A DNA stretch of 36,286 nucleotides, taken from NCBI GenBank assembly GCA_964236735.1, contig CAXSFM010000029.1:1-36286 (forward strand), written 5' to 3'. The notes under the pieces were generated by a model. It saw only the letters and a list, made by a program, of their open reading frames with translations. It did no database searches and was not told the origin of the DNA. Of the stretch, positions 23,005 to 30,630 are shown one piece after another (the stretch's first letter is position 1; every line of letters starts with the position of its first letter). The DNA comes from JAIVJG01 sp964236735. GTDB lineage: Bacteria; Acidobacteriota; Blastocatellia; Pyrinomonadales; Pyrinomonadaceae. The translations under genes were made by a program, and so were the position numbers.

Positions 23005-25197
23005 TTGAGTTCAATGGTTCAAGCGATAAGCGAAAGAGAGTTGCAGGCGGAAGCGTCGCCGCAGCAGAATCGTCGTGCCCTGCCGGAAACGATAGAAGCT
23101 TTAGAGCGCGTCTCACGAAATTTTTGGTGGAGTTGGTCGCCCGAAGGCGCGTCCGTCTTTCGCGAACTCGATCCCGCTCTGTGGAGCGAGTTCGAACACA
23201 ACCCACGTCGCCTGCTGGCCGAAACATCCGAAGTCAATTTAACGAAGATGGCGACCGAGCCGCTATACATCGAGCGCGTGCGACAACTCGCCGCGAGCTT
23301 CGATGCCTACATGTCTCCGGCGACGACAGCGGAGACGTGGGCGGCGCGGCACGCATCAAGTCTCACGCGCGAGCGCGGCGTGGCTTACTTCTGCGCGGAG
23401 TTCGGCGTGCATCAATCGCTGCCGCTGTATTCGGGCGGACTCGGCATTCTGGCGGGCGACCATCTCAAGTCGGCGAGCGATCTCGGCCTTCCGCTCGTCG
23501 CCCTCGGGCTGCTTTATCATCACGGATATTTTCGTCAACGCCTGCTGCGCGACGGCTGGCAGGAAGAAAGCTACCGGCAGATTGACGTAAACGATTTGCC
23601 CCTGACGCTCGTCCGGCACGCGGACGGCACGCCGGTCAACGTCGCTTTGCGAATGCGCGGGCGCGACGTGCGTGTGCAGGCGTGGCGTGCGGACGTGGGC
23701 AGAGTCCCGCTCTACCTGCTCGACACGAACATCGAAGAGAATCATGGCATTGACCGCTTCATCACGGGGCATCTCTACGGCGGCGACCGCGAGACGCGCT
23801 GCGTGCAGGAGATGGTGCTCGGTGTCGGCGGCGTGCGCCTGCTGCGCGAGTTGAAAATCGAGCCGCGCGCCTATCACCTCAACGAAGGCCACTCGGCTTT
23901 CCTGACGCTTGAGTTGTCGCGTGAGTTGACAACGAATGGCGCGCACTTCGGCGAGGCCGCGCGTGAGGTGCGCTCGCGTTGCGTCTTCACGACGCACACG
24001 CCCGTCGCTGCAGGGCACGACGAATTCATCGCGCCGCTCATCGAAATGTGCTTCGGCGAAAGCTACTGGCAGCAACTCGGACTCTCGCGCGAAGAGTTTT
24101 TGAGTCTCGGTCGCGTCAATGCGGGCGACGAGTCGGAGTTGTTCGGCCTGACGCCGCTCGCGTTGCGGATGTGCCGCTCTTCAAACGGCGTGAGCCGGAA
24201 ACACGGCGAAGTCTCGCGCGAGTTGTGGAACAAGATGTGGCCGGGACTGCGCGTGGATGAAGTGCCGATTACGTCCGTGACGAACGGCGTCCACGCGCCA
24301 ACGTGGGTCGCACCGCTCATCCGCGCGTTGTATGAGAAGCACGCCGGAACAAATTGGGCGGAGGTGTTACATGACAAGGCCGAGTGGTCTGCCGCCGTGC
24401 GCGCGATTCCCGATGAAGAACTGTGGCAGGCCAAGCGTCTCTTGAAGAGCCGCCTGATCGCGTTCGTGCGCGAGCGTCTTTCGCAGGCGCGCGTGCAGCA
24501 GGGCGCGTCGAGCGAGTTCGCCGCGAGCGCATATCAAATGTTCGACCCCGACGCGCTGACCATCGGCTTCGCGCGCCGCGTGGCCGCGTACAAGCGTTGG
24601 AATATCATCCTCACGGACATCGAACGCCTGCACCGCTTGATGTTCGACGAGGCGCGTCCCGTGCAGTTCGTCTTCGCGGGCAAGGCGCACCCGCAGGATC
24701 AGGGCGCGAAACTCATCCTGCAACAAATCGCGCAGTGGCAACTCGATTCGCGCGTGATACGGCGCACGCTGTTTCTGCAAGACTATGATCAGGAAATCGC
24801 GCGCCAGCTTGTGCATTCGGTTGACGTGTGGCTCAACGTGCCGCGTCGCCCGCTTGAAGCGTCGGGCACGAGCGGCGAGAAGGTGGCGATGAACGGCGGC
24901 CTCAATTTGTCCGTGCTCGACGGCTGGTGGCTCGAAGGCTGCGACAACTCGAACGGTTGGGCGGTGGGCGACGTGGCGGTGAGCGGCGCGATGGCGGATG
25001 AAGACGAGCGTGATGCGGAGTCGCTCTATCATGTGCTGGAGACGGAAGTCGTGCCGGCGTTTTACGAGCGCGACGAGACGGGCGTCCCGCGTCGCTGGGT
25101 GGCGATGATGAAGCACGCCATCGAGACGCTCATCCCCGCCTTCAACAGCGACCGGATGGTGCAGGATTACGCGCGGAAGATTTATCTCGGCGAGTAA
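23005..25197 (+). CDS. glgP: Alpha-glucan phosphorylase
   Basis: The product has 730 residues. It has the N-terminal DUF3417 domain (about 25-115, with F-W-W-S-W-S-P-E-G) and a phosphorylase core of the alpha-glucan family. The pyridoxal-phosphate lysine sits in E-A-S-G-T-S-G-E-K-V-A-M-N-G near residue 630. This type is shorter than the classical glycogen phosphorylase and removes glucose-1-phosphate from glycogen or maltodextrin. The start is uncertain. A TTG at 23005 has GGAGAGG 8 bases upstream and is chosen; an ATG at 23014 is 17 bases from it, and a GTG at 22972 lies upstream of the site. No other glycogen gene is adjacent, so it is probably a single-gene unit with its own terminator. 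Confidence 0.93.
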   Translation: MSSMVQAISERELQAEASPQQNRRALPETIEALERVSRNFWWSWSPEGASVFRELDPALWSEFEHNPRRLLAETSEVNLTKMATEPLYIERVRQLAASFDAYMSPATTAETWAARHASSLTRERGVAYFCAEFGVHQSLPLYSGGLGILAGDHLKSASDLGLPLVALGLLYHHGYFRQRLLRDGWQEESYRQIDVNDLPLTLVRHADGTPVNVALRMRGRDVRVQAWRADVGRVPLYLLDTNIEENHGIDRFITGHLYGGDRETRCVQEMVLGVGGVRLLRELKIEPRAYHLNEGHSAFLTLELSRELTTNGAHFGEAAREVRSRCVFTTHTPVAAGHDEFIAPLIEMCFGESYWQQLGLSREEFLSLGRVNAGDESELFGLTPLALRMCRSSNGVSRKHGEVSRELWNKMWPGLRVDEVPITSVTNGVHAPTWVAPLIRALYEKHAGTNWAEVLHDKAEWSAAVRAIPDEELWQAKRLLKSRLIAFVRERLSQARVQQGASSEFAASAYQMFDPDALTIGFARRVAAYKRWNIILTDIERLHRLMFDEARPVQFVFAGKAHPQDQGAKLILQQIAQWQLDSRVIRRTLFLQDYDQEIARQLVHSVDVWLNVPRRPLEASGTSGEKVAMNGGLNLSVLDGWWLEGCDNSNGWAVGDVAVSGAMADEDERDAESLYHVLETEVVPAFYERDETGVPRRWVAMMKHAIETLIPAFNSDRMVQDYARKIYLGE

Positions 25198-25211
25198 TGT
25201 AGCGAGCAGCG

Positions 25212-25237
25212 TGTCAGCCCCACCTGCGGTACTGACA
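25212..25237. repeat. REP-like hairpin, short form 2
   Basis: A 26-base imperfect palindrome beginning TGTCAGCCCC and ending GGTACTGACA, 14 bases after the phosphorylase stop codon. It matches the hairpin at 16314-16341 in layout and ends. Confidence 0.7.
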
Positions 25238-25249
25238 AGAAAGAAACAG

Positions 25250-25293
25250 AAGACGCGCGACGACGTTTGATTTACGTCGTCGCGCGTCTTTCT
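25250..25293 (+). terminator. Strong intrinsic terminator of the glucan phosphorylase gene
   Basis: A perfect 17-bp stem (25250-25266 with 25274-25290; AAGACGCGCGACGACGT on the left) with a 7-base loop is followed by TCT. The stem is fully symmetric, with A-rich sequence on its left side (AAGAAACAG), so it can also end transcription from the opposite strand. Confidence 0.88.
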
Positions 25294-25308
25294 CGTCTCG
25301 CGCAAAAT

Positions 25309-25413
25309 TAGAGCGGTTTGCAAATCAATGCACGGTAGGCTGTCAGCCTGCCGCCAACTGTGTGTGAGCGGCAGGCTGACAGCCTACCGTACATTCAAAC
25401 GAAATCCGCTCTA
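25309..25413. mobile_element. 101-bp palindromic element, copy 1 (MITE-like), flanked by TA
   Basis: The core (25311-25411) is flanked on both sides by TA. The right arm is almost identical to that of copy 2 (26608-26712), with the shared inner part GCGGCAGGCTGACAGCC and a 13-base loop. The left arm has drifted at its outer end. Core length equals copy 2. It sits 2 bases past the end of the diguanylate cyclase gene. It contains no transposase gene, so it would need one elsewhere. Confidence 0.85.
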
Positions 25414-25415
25414 AT

Positions 25416-26297
25416 TCACGCGGCGTGCGCGTTGGTCGTCGTCGCGCCCGTCTCGGTCGTGGCGACTCGATGGCGAATCGTGTTCTTGCCGCCGTGCTTG
25501 GCCGCGTACATCAAATCGTCTGCGGCGCGCAGCATATCGTCAACAGAAGCGGGCGGCGTCTCCCACGTCACGACGCCCATGCTGAACGTGACCGGCCAAT
25601 CGTGCCGGCGCGCTACTTGAAGCAGGCTGCGGCGCACGCGGCGAATGACGGTGGCGGCGGCGCGCTCGTCAGTCTCCGGCATCAGGATGGCGAACTCGTC
25701 GCCGCCGAGACGCGCCACCACGTCAATGGCGCGCACCTGCTCTTTGATCGAGTCGGCGACGTGGCGCAGGAGCGCGTCACCCGCGCTGTGTCCGAGTCCG
25801 TCGTTGATGAGCTTGAAGTCGTCCACGTCCATGTAGGCGACGGTGAAGGGATGCGCGTGCCGGCGTGCGCGCGTGATTTCCGCTTCGGCCAGTTCGGCGA
25901 AAAATCTACTGTTGACGGTTCCCGTCAGATAGTCCGTGCGCGCCAGTTCGCGCTCGTGCTCCATTGATTTCTTGAAGGCCGAGACGATGTTGGAAAGGAT
26001 CAGGATGAAGCCGAGCAGCACAGCGACGTTCCAGTAAGGGATCAGCGGATGCGTGTAGTGTCCGTGCGTGAAGATGGCGACGACGAGCCACGAAAAACCG
26101 CTCGCGAGACACATCAAAAAGCCCGCGCCGCGCCCGACGTACCACGCAGCGAGAATAATCGGCGCGGTGTAGAAGATGAGAAAGGACACTTCCGGGCCGC
26201 TCAGATAGTTGATGATTCCGAGCAGCGCGATGCAGAGCAGGCTGAAGCTGACGATAAAAGCTCTGGAGCGTTGACTGAAGAATTCGACGAGATTCAT
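25416..26297 (-). CDS. Membrane diguanylate cyclase (GGDEF)
   Basis: This 293-residue protein has an N-terminal membrane domain of four to five helices (about residues 12-110), similar in size to MASE-type sensors. A GGDEF domain follows, with R-L-G-G-D-E-F at the active site and the D-V-D-D-F-K-L-I-N-D-x-L-G-H stretch before it. It would make cyclic di-GMP from GTP in response to a membrane or periplasmic signal. No R-x-x-D inhibitory site is evident just before the active-site motif. AGGG lies 4 bases before the ATG. Its 3' end nearly touches the palindromic element at 25309-25413. Confidence 0.92.
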   Translation of the reverse strand: MNLVEFFSQRSRAFIVSFSLLCIALLGIINYLSGPEVSFLIFYTAPIILAAWYVGRGAGFLMCLASGFSWLVVAIFTHGHYTHPLIPYWNVAVLLGFILILSNIVSAFKKSMEHERELARTDYLTGTVNSRFFAELAEAEITRARRHAHPFTVAYMDVDDFKLINDGLGHSAGDALLRHVADSIKEQVRAIDVVARLGGDEFAILMPETDERAAATVIRRVRRSLLQVARRHDWPVTFSMGVVTWETPPASVDDMLRAADDLMYAAKHGGKNTIRHRVATTETGATTTNAHAA

Positions 26298-26501
26298 TTA
26301 ACCCTGCGCTTCACAGCCGGAACTATCAAAGAACGCTTCCCGACCCGCTGGGGAAACAAAATTGACGCGAACGTCACGGGGGAAGCGCTCCGAACCGGCC
26401 TTTTCAGGCACGCCCATGCGCGCTGAAAGGTTAGTTGTTAAATATGTTTGTTGCGTTGCTTGCGGAGCCTCTTCCGGCGAAATTGCAGGGAAAAGCCGGT
26501 G

Positions 26502-26919
26502 ATTGACGTGAACTTCCCGCCCGTCGAAACCTCATTTCCACGCCCCGCAACCTCAAACGCACTGACGCGCAGGACGTTTCCACGCATGGAAACATCGTTT
26601 TCAAGCCTAGAGCGGATTTCGTTTGAATGTACGGTAGACTGTCAGCCTGCCGCCAACCGTGTACGCGCGGCAGGCTGACAGCCTACCGTACATTCAAACG
26701 AAATCCGCTCTAGAAACGTTGTCCCCAATGATGGAAACTCAATTTTCACGCATGGAAACGTCATTCCCGGCGATGGAAACGCGCCGCCCAACGCTGGAAA
26801 CTCAATTCCCACGCATCGCAATCGTGTTTCCACGCATGGAAATAAGGTTCCCGCGACTGGAAACGCCGTTCCCGTCTCTGGAAATCGTCTTCCGACCGCT
26901 GGAAAGCTCATTTCCTTAT
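26502..26919. repeat. Array of about fifteen 21-bp tandem units, split by a mobile element
   Basis: Degenerate units of exactly 21 bp run from 26502 to 26606 and from 26710 to 26919. The best conserved parts are (A/C)TGGAAAC at the start and TTCC(C/A)CGC at the end. The 103-bp interruption is an inserted palindromic element; without it the unit CTAGAAACG... joins the array in phase. Units are in frame with one another, so the plus strand reads M-E-T-x-F-P-R heptads and the minus strand also stays open. I treat it as non-coding because no start or ribosome-binding site is convincing. It lies in the 874-base gap between the diguanylate cyclase and CHAT genes. Confidence 0.85.
26608..26712. mobile_element. 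101-bp palindromic element, copy 2, inserted in the 21-bp array
   Basis: The core 26610-26710 has 44-base arms (about one mismatch) around a 13-base loop, flanked by TA on both sides within a CTAG at each edge (26607-26610 and 26710-26713). Target CTAG with TA duplication is the pattern known for the IS630/Tc1 family. Removing 103 bases restores the 21-bp array perfectly, which shows it is an insertion. Confidence 0.9.
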
Positions 26920-27063
26920 AGTGGGTTGCAATTGGATGTGAACCCCGTCAGTACCGCGAGCGATAGCGAGCGGGTCTGCCTACCAAGCGGAACCCGCTCG
27001 CTACCGCTCGCGGTACTGATTAAAGTCCCTGCACCAGAGGTCACATGCAATTGCAACCCGCTA
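26919..27063. mobile_element. Second TA-flanked palindromic element, outer arms
   Basis: Arms 26921-26941 (GTGGGTTGCAATTG outermost) and 27041-27061 (CAATTGCAACCCGC outermost) are near-perfect complements flanked by TA (26919-26920, 27062-27063). This resembles another IS630/Tc1-type non-autonomous element, unrelated in sequence to the 101-bp one. It sits at the right end of the 21-bp array and holds a second palindrome inside. Confidence 0.75.
26948..27019. repeat. REP-like palindrome nested inside the TA-flanked element
   Basis: Two 28-base arms (26948-26975 and 26992-27019) are near-perfect complements, starting TCAGTACCGCGAGCG and ending GCGGTACTGA. The terminal ten bases match the short hairpins at 16314-16341 and 25212-25237, so this is a longer relative that carries extra GAGCGG-type sequence. 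Confidence 0.8.
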
Positions 27064-27171
27064 TAATTCGCATTGACGTTCAATGTTGGCGCGCATCAAC
27101 ACAAACTCAACACGAGTCGCGCGGCGTGCTAAACTTTCGCATCTTTTGCGCGCGGAACGGAGTCCTTATAT

Positions 27172-30100
27172 ATGCGTCACAACACACGCGGCCTCGCGGG
27201 GCTGCTCATCACGTCGGCGATGCTGTGCGTCACCTCGCCCGTCTCGCTGGCATCTGAGGCGAGCGCGCGGGGATTCGCCTCAACGTCTGACGCGCCCGCG
27301 TCGCAGATTGCGGCGACGACGGACGCGGCGGTTGTCGAGCGCGAGGCGGGACGCGCTTTGCTGCGGCGGGGCAAGGCGGGCGAGGCGCTCGTGCATCTGG
27401 AAAAGGCGCTGCCGCTCTTCCGCGCATCGGGCAACAAACTCGGCGAGGCCGCGACGCAGGACTTGCTCGGCGATTTGTACGACAGGCAGGGACGCTACGA
27501 TGTCGCGCTCGAACATTTTCAGGCGGCGCACGAAATCTACACCGCGCTGGCGGTGGCGGAAAACGCGCAGCCGGACGTCGTCGCCGTCCTCTCTCCGAAA
27601 GATGGCGCGTTCAATGCCAATCTGATGCTCGCGAAAATCGGCGGCATGTACGAGCGTGGCGGCGACGCGGAGCGTGCGCGCGCGGCTTACGCGCGGATGA
27701 ACGTGACGATGCCCGAACGCAACGCGCTCAAGACGGCGCAGGGCGGACAGGCGAAAGTCCAATCGAAGATCGGCAAGCTGCGCGGCTTCGGCTCGCGCAT
27801 GAAAGGCGCGGTGTCGGGCACGCCGAACGCTTCGACGCCGGGGCAGGCGGCAGATGTCGTCACCGATACGGTCAGTTCCATCCGCGGGCCGTTCGAGGCC
27901 TACCGCGAATCGCTCATCTATTCCGTCTATGAACTCGGCACGGGTCGCGTGGACTATCTCAACGAGCAATACGATTCCGCGCGCAAGCATTTCGAGAACG
28001 TGCTCGCCGCTTCGCTCGCCAACCTGCCCGGCATCGGCGCGCGAAGTCGCACGCGAGTTTTCCGCGCCGCCGCGCGCACGAGTCTCGGCGACATCGCGTT
28101 TCGTCAAAGCCGCTTCAGTGACGCCATCAAATTCTACGCCGACGCCGCGAAGGGCGCGCAAGCTGATGAGCGTCTCGACTTGATGTGGCCGGCACAACGC
28201 GGCACGGGTCGCAGTTTGTGGGCGCAGGCCGCGCGCGAGACGGATGCGACGCGCTCCGCGAAATTACGCGAGGACGCGCTCGCCGCTTATCGCGAAGCTC
28301 TTAAAACCATCGAGACCATCAGGCAGGGAAGTCTCCGCGCCGACGAATCGCGCGCGACATTCCTCGCCACCACCGCAGACGTTTTCAACGAAGCATCAGC
28401 CGCGCTCGCCGAGATGTCTCTGAGTGCGCAGACGGCGACGACGGCGACAGCAGCAGCAGCGACGACGAGCGCGCCTGTCAACAGGAATAGCAGCAACCCC
28501 GCGCCGCTCGAAGGCAAGTCTCTCGCATACGCCGCAGAGTCTTTGCAGATCGTCGAGCAGGGACGCGCTCGTTCCTTGCTCGATCTCCTGAACGAGACGG
28601 GCGCGAGCATCACGGAGGGCGTGCCGGCGGAACTCCTGCAACGCAAGACGGAGAATCAACAGCGGCAGGAAGAAATCGCCGCGCAACTGACGGGCGTCAC
28701 TTTGTCGAACGAGCCGCCGGGTAAGTCGCTCGACGAACTCGAAGCGGAGTTGAATAAGTTGCAGACCGAGTTCGACTCCATCGAGAACAGCATCAGGACG
28801 GCCAGCCCGCGCTACGCCGCGCTGACGAACTCGCAGCCGCTCGCGCTCACGGACATTCAAGGGAAAGTTCTCGACGAGCAGACGACGCTTCTCGAATACA
28901 GTCTCGGCGCGGAGCATTCGTATCTCTACGCCGTCACGCCGCGCGCGATGAGCGTGTATCGCCTGCCCCCACGCGCCGAAGTCGAACGACAGGCGAAGGC
29001 CGTGCGCGAGCAGATTATCCCCTCGATGCTCAGACGCTCCAGCACAGACACGACAACGGCGGCGGCGACGAACAACACGCAACGCGGACTTTCCAGCGGC
29101 GCGGCAGCAGCCGCCTCGTCCGGCGCGGCTTCAACGGCGGCGGCTCTTGAATATGCGAAGGCCGCGCACGAGTTTTATCAAACGGCGGTCGAGCCTGCCG
29201 CGCCGCTCTTCAAAAACACGCGCCTGCTCATCGTCGCGGACGGCGCGCTCAACTACATCCCGTTCCACGCCCTCGTCACTTCCGTCCCGGCGACAAACGC
29301 TGATTACGCGACTCTCCCATATTTGACGAAGACGAACGACACGCTGTTCGCGCCCTCCGCTTCCGTCGTCGCGGCGATTCGTCAACAGTCTGCGGCGAAC
29401 AATGGCGGCGGCGCGGGCAACAACGCGCGAGCCGGTGCGATGTTGCTCGTCGCCGATCCCGTCTTCGACGCTGGCGATGCGCGTGCGTCTCGTCTGTCGA
29501 GCGTCAAAGGCGATGCGACAACAACGGCAGGTGACGAGACGGCGTCGCGCGGCCTGAGCGTCGAGAGCGCGCTGGCTGATGTCGCGCAGGGGGGCGGTGG
29601 CGGCGAAAGCAGCGGCGCGGCGGGTGAAACTTCTGGCAAGGGCGCGGGCGGCGCGCGTCTGCCGCGTCTGGCGGGCACGCGCGCGGAGGCGCAGGGCATC
29701 GCGCGGCTCGCGGCGTCGAGCGGAAGAAAAGTTGATACATGGCTCGACCTCGATGCGAACGAGGCGAGCGTCGAGACGCGCGACTTGAAGAGTTATCGCG
29801 TGCTGCACTTCGCCACGCACGGACTCTTGAACGCGGAGCGTCCGCAGTTCACGGGGGTCGTCTTGTCTCTCGTCGGCAACAAAGAAAGCGCGGACGGCTT
29901 TCTGCGGACGGACGAGATTTTCAATCTGCGGCTCGGCTCTCCGCTCGTCATGCTCTCGGCGTGCGAGACGGGCCTGGGACGCGAGACGCGCGGCGAGGGC
30001 GTGCTCGGCCTGACGCGCGCGTTTATGTACGCGGGCGCGCCCACCGTCGGCGTCAGCCTGTGGTCTGTCTCGGACAAGTCAACCGCCGATTTGATGACGG

Positions 30101-30252
30101 ACTTTTACAAAAACCTCCTCGCGAAAGACGGCATGACAGCGACGACGCCCGCCGCCGCCATTCGCCTCGCGCGCCAGAACATGATCGCGGGACGCAAATA
30201 CAGCGCGCCGTTTTACTGGGCGCCTTTCGTCCTCGTCGGCGACTGGAGATGA
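27172..30252 (+). CDS. Secreted TPR-CHAT protein (caspase-like protease fold)
   Basis: The protein is 1026 residues. A signal peptide ends near A-S-E-A at residues 27-30, so it acts outside the cytoplasm. Helical tetratricopeptide-type repeats occupy about residues 50-420, with a clear one at A-L-L-R-R-G-K-A-G-E-A-L-V-H-L-E-K-A-L. A coiled, Gln/Glu-rich segment follows near 490-545. The C-terminal CHAT domain (about 700-1026) has the caspase-type dyad: H883 in H-F-A-T-H-G and C931 in L-S-A-C-E-T-G. The TPR part would bind a partner and the CHAT part could cut it; CHAT proteases in other systems cut gasdermins or fusion partners, but no such gene is adjacent. GGAG lies 10 bases before the ATG. 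Confidence 0.93.
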   Translation: MRHNTRGLAGLLITSAMLCVTSPVSLASEASARGFASTSDAPASQIAATTDAAVVEREAGRALLRRGKAGEALVHLEKALPLFRASGNKLGEAATQDLLGDLYDRQGRYDVALEHFQAAHEIYTALAVAENAQPDVVAVLSPKDGAFNANLMLAKIGGMYERGGDAERARAAYARMNVTMPERNALKTAQGGQAKVQSKIGKLRGFGSRMKGAVSGTPNASTPGQAADVVTDTVSSIRGPFEAYRESLIYSVYELGTGRVDYLNEQYDSARKHFENVLAASLANLPGIGARSRTRVFRAAARTSLGDIAFRQSRFSDAIKFYADAAKGAQADERLDLMWPAQRGTGRSLWAQAARETDATRSAKLREDALAAYREALKTIETIRQGSLRADESRATFLATTADVFNEASAALAEMSLSAQTATTATAAAATTSAPVNRNSSNPAPLEGKSLAYAAESLQIVEQGRARSLLDLLNETGASITEGVPAELLQRKTENQQRQEEIAAQLTGVTLSNEPPGKSLDELEAELNKLQTEFDSIENSIRTASPRYAALTNSQPLALTDIQGKVLDEQTTLLEYSLGAEHSYLYAVTPRAMSVYRLPPRAEVERQAKAVREQIIPSMLRRSSTDTTTAAATNNTQRGLSSGAAAAASSGAASTAAALEYAKAAHEFYQTAVEPAAPLFKNTRLLIVADGALNYIPFHALVTSVPATNADYATLPYLTKTNDTLFAPSASVVAAIRQQSAANNGGGAGNNARAGAMLLVADPVFDAGDARASRLSSVKGDATTTAGDETASRGLSVESALADVAQGGGGGESSGAAGETSGKGAGGARLPRLAGTRAEAQGIARLAASSGRKVDTWLDLDANEASVETRDLKSYRVLHFATHGLLNAERPQFTGVVLSLVGNKESADGFLRTDEIFNLRLGSPLVMLSACETGLGRETRGEGVLGLTRAFMYAGAPTVGVSLWSVSDKSTADLMTDFYKNLLAKDGMTATTPAAAIRLARQNMIAGRKYSAPFYWAPFVLVGDWR

Positions 30253-30258
30253 AAAGCA

Positions 30259-30290
30259 ATGATGAATGATGAGTGATGAATGATGAATAT
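30259..30290. repeat. Word repeat D (ATGATGAATGATG words)
   Basis: A 32-base run of ATGATGAATG-type words starts 6 bases after the CHAT stop codon. No complementary arm is close by, so it looks like a half-hairpin of the B/C family. Confidence 0.65.
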
Positions 30291-30326
30291 TAAGGGCAGT
30301 TTTTGTCTTTGATAGGAAAAGAAATT

Positions 30327-30566
30327 ATGGGCAAGAAAACAATCAGATCGGACAGGTGTAAGCTCAACGGGCAGGAGGTCGGAATTGACGAGGCGTTGCA
30401 ATTACGCGGTCGCTCTGGTCGCTTATCTCCTGACTTCCGATGCAGGGAGTGTGGTGAGAAAGTTAAGGCATTTAAGGAATTTAGTAACGGCACCGTAGCA
30501 CACTTTGAACATCACAGCAGAAACGAGGCTTGCAGCCTAAGCGTCGCACACCATAGCCGGCAATAG
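30327..30566 (+). CDS. Small zinc-finger protein of unknown function
   Basis: The product has 79 residues and low GC. The second half has C-R-E-C followed by A-H-F-E-H-H-x-R-N-x-A-C, a Cys2/His2-Cys-type set that suggests one zinc site. The first half has the segment I-D-E-A-L-Q-L-R-G. I have seen this shape in uncharacterised small bacterial proteins, and it resembles the zinc-binding start of competence protein CoiA, which could point to nucleic-acid binding. The ATG at 30327 with AGGA 9 bases upstream is preferred over the earlier start at 30303. It stands alone between repeat D and the membrane-protein gene. Confidence 0.7.
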   Translation: MGKKTIRSDRCKLNGQEVGIDEALQLRGRSGRLSPDFRCRECGEKVKAFKEFSNGTVAHFEHHSRNEACSLSVAHHSRQ

Positions 30567-30630
30567 AAGTTGAATTTATGGGTAGTGCCTAAACAGGCGG
30601 CACGATGCGAAGATTGTCAGGGAGATTCAC

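Noticed and set aside
23005..25197. Reading the phosphorylase as a classical glycogen phosphorylase
   Set aside because: It has the DUF3417 N-terminal domain and is about 100 residues shorter than the classical type, so it belongs to the alpha-glucan phosphorylase family.
25360..25620. Plus-strand frame starting inside the palindromic element copy 1
   Set aside because: It starts in the element arm and continues antisense to the diguanylate cyclase gene. A similar false start occurs in copy 2.
26502..26919. Possible CRISPR array
   Set aside because: Units are contiguous 21-bp degenerate repeats with no constant repeat/variable spacer alternation, and no cas genes are present.
26642..27066. 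Open frames on both strands across the second 21-bp array and the palindromes
   Set aside because: They run through an inserted mobile element and a nested palindrome, so they cannot be an ancestral gene. They are explained by the 21-bp period.
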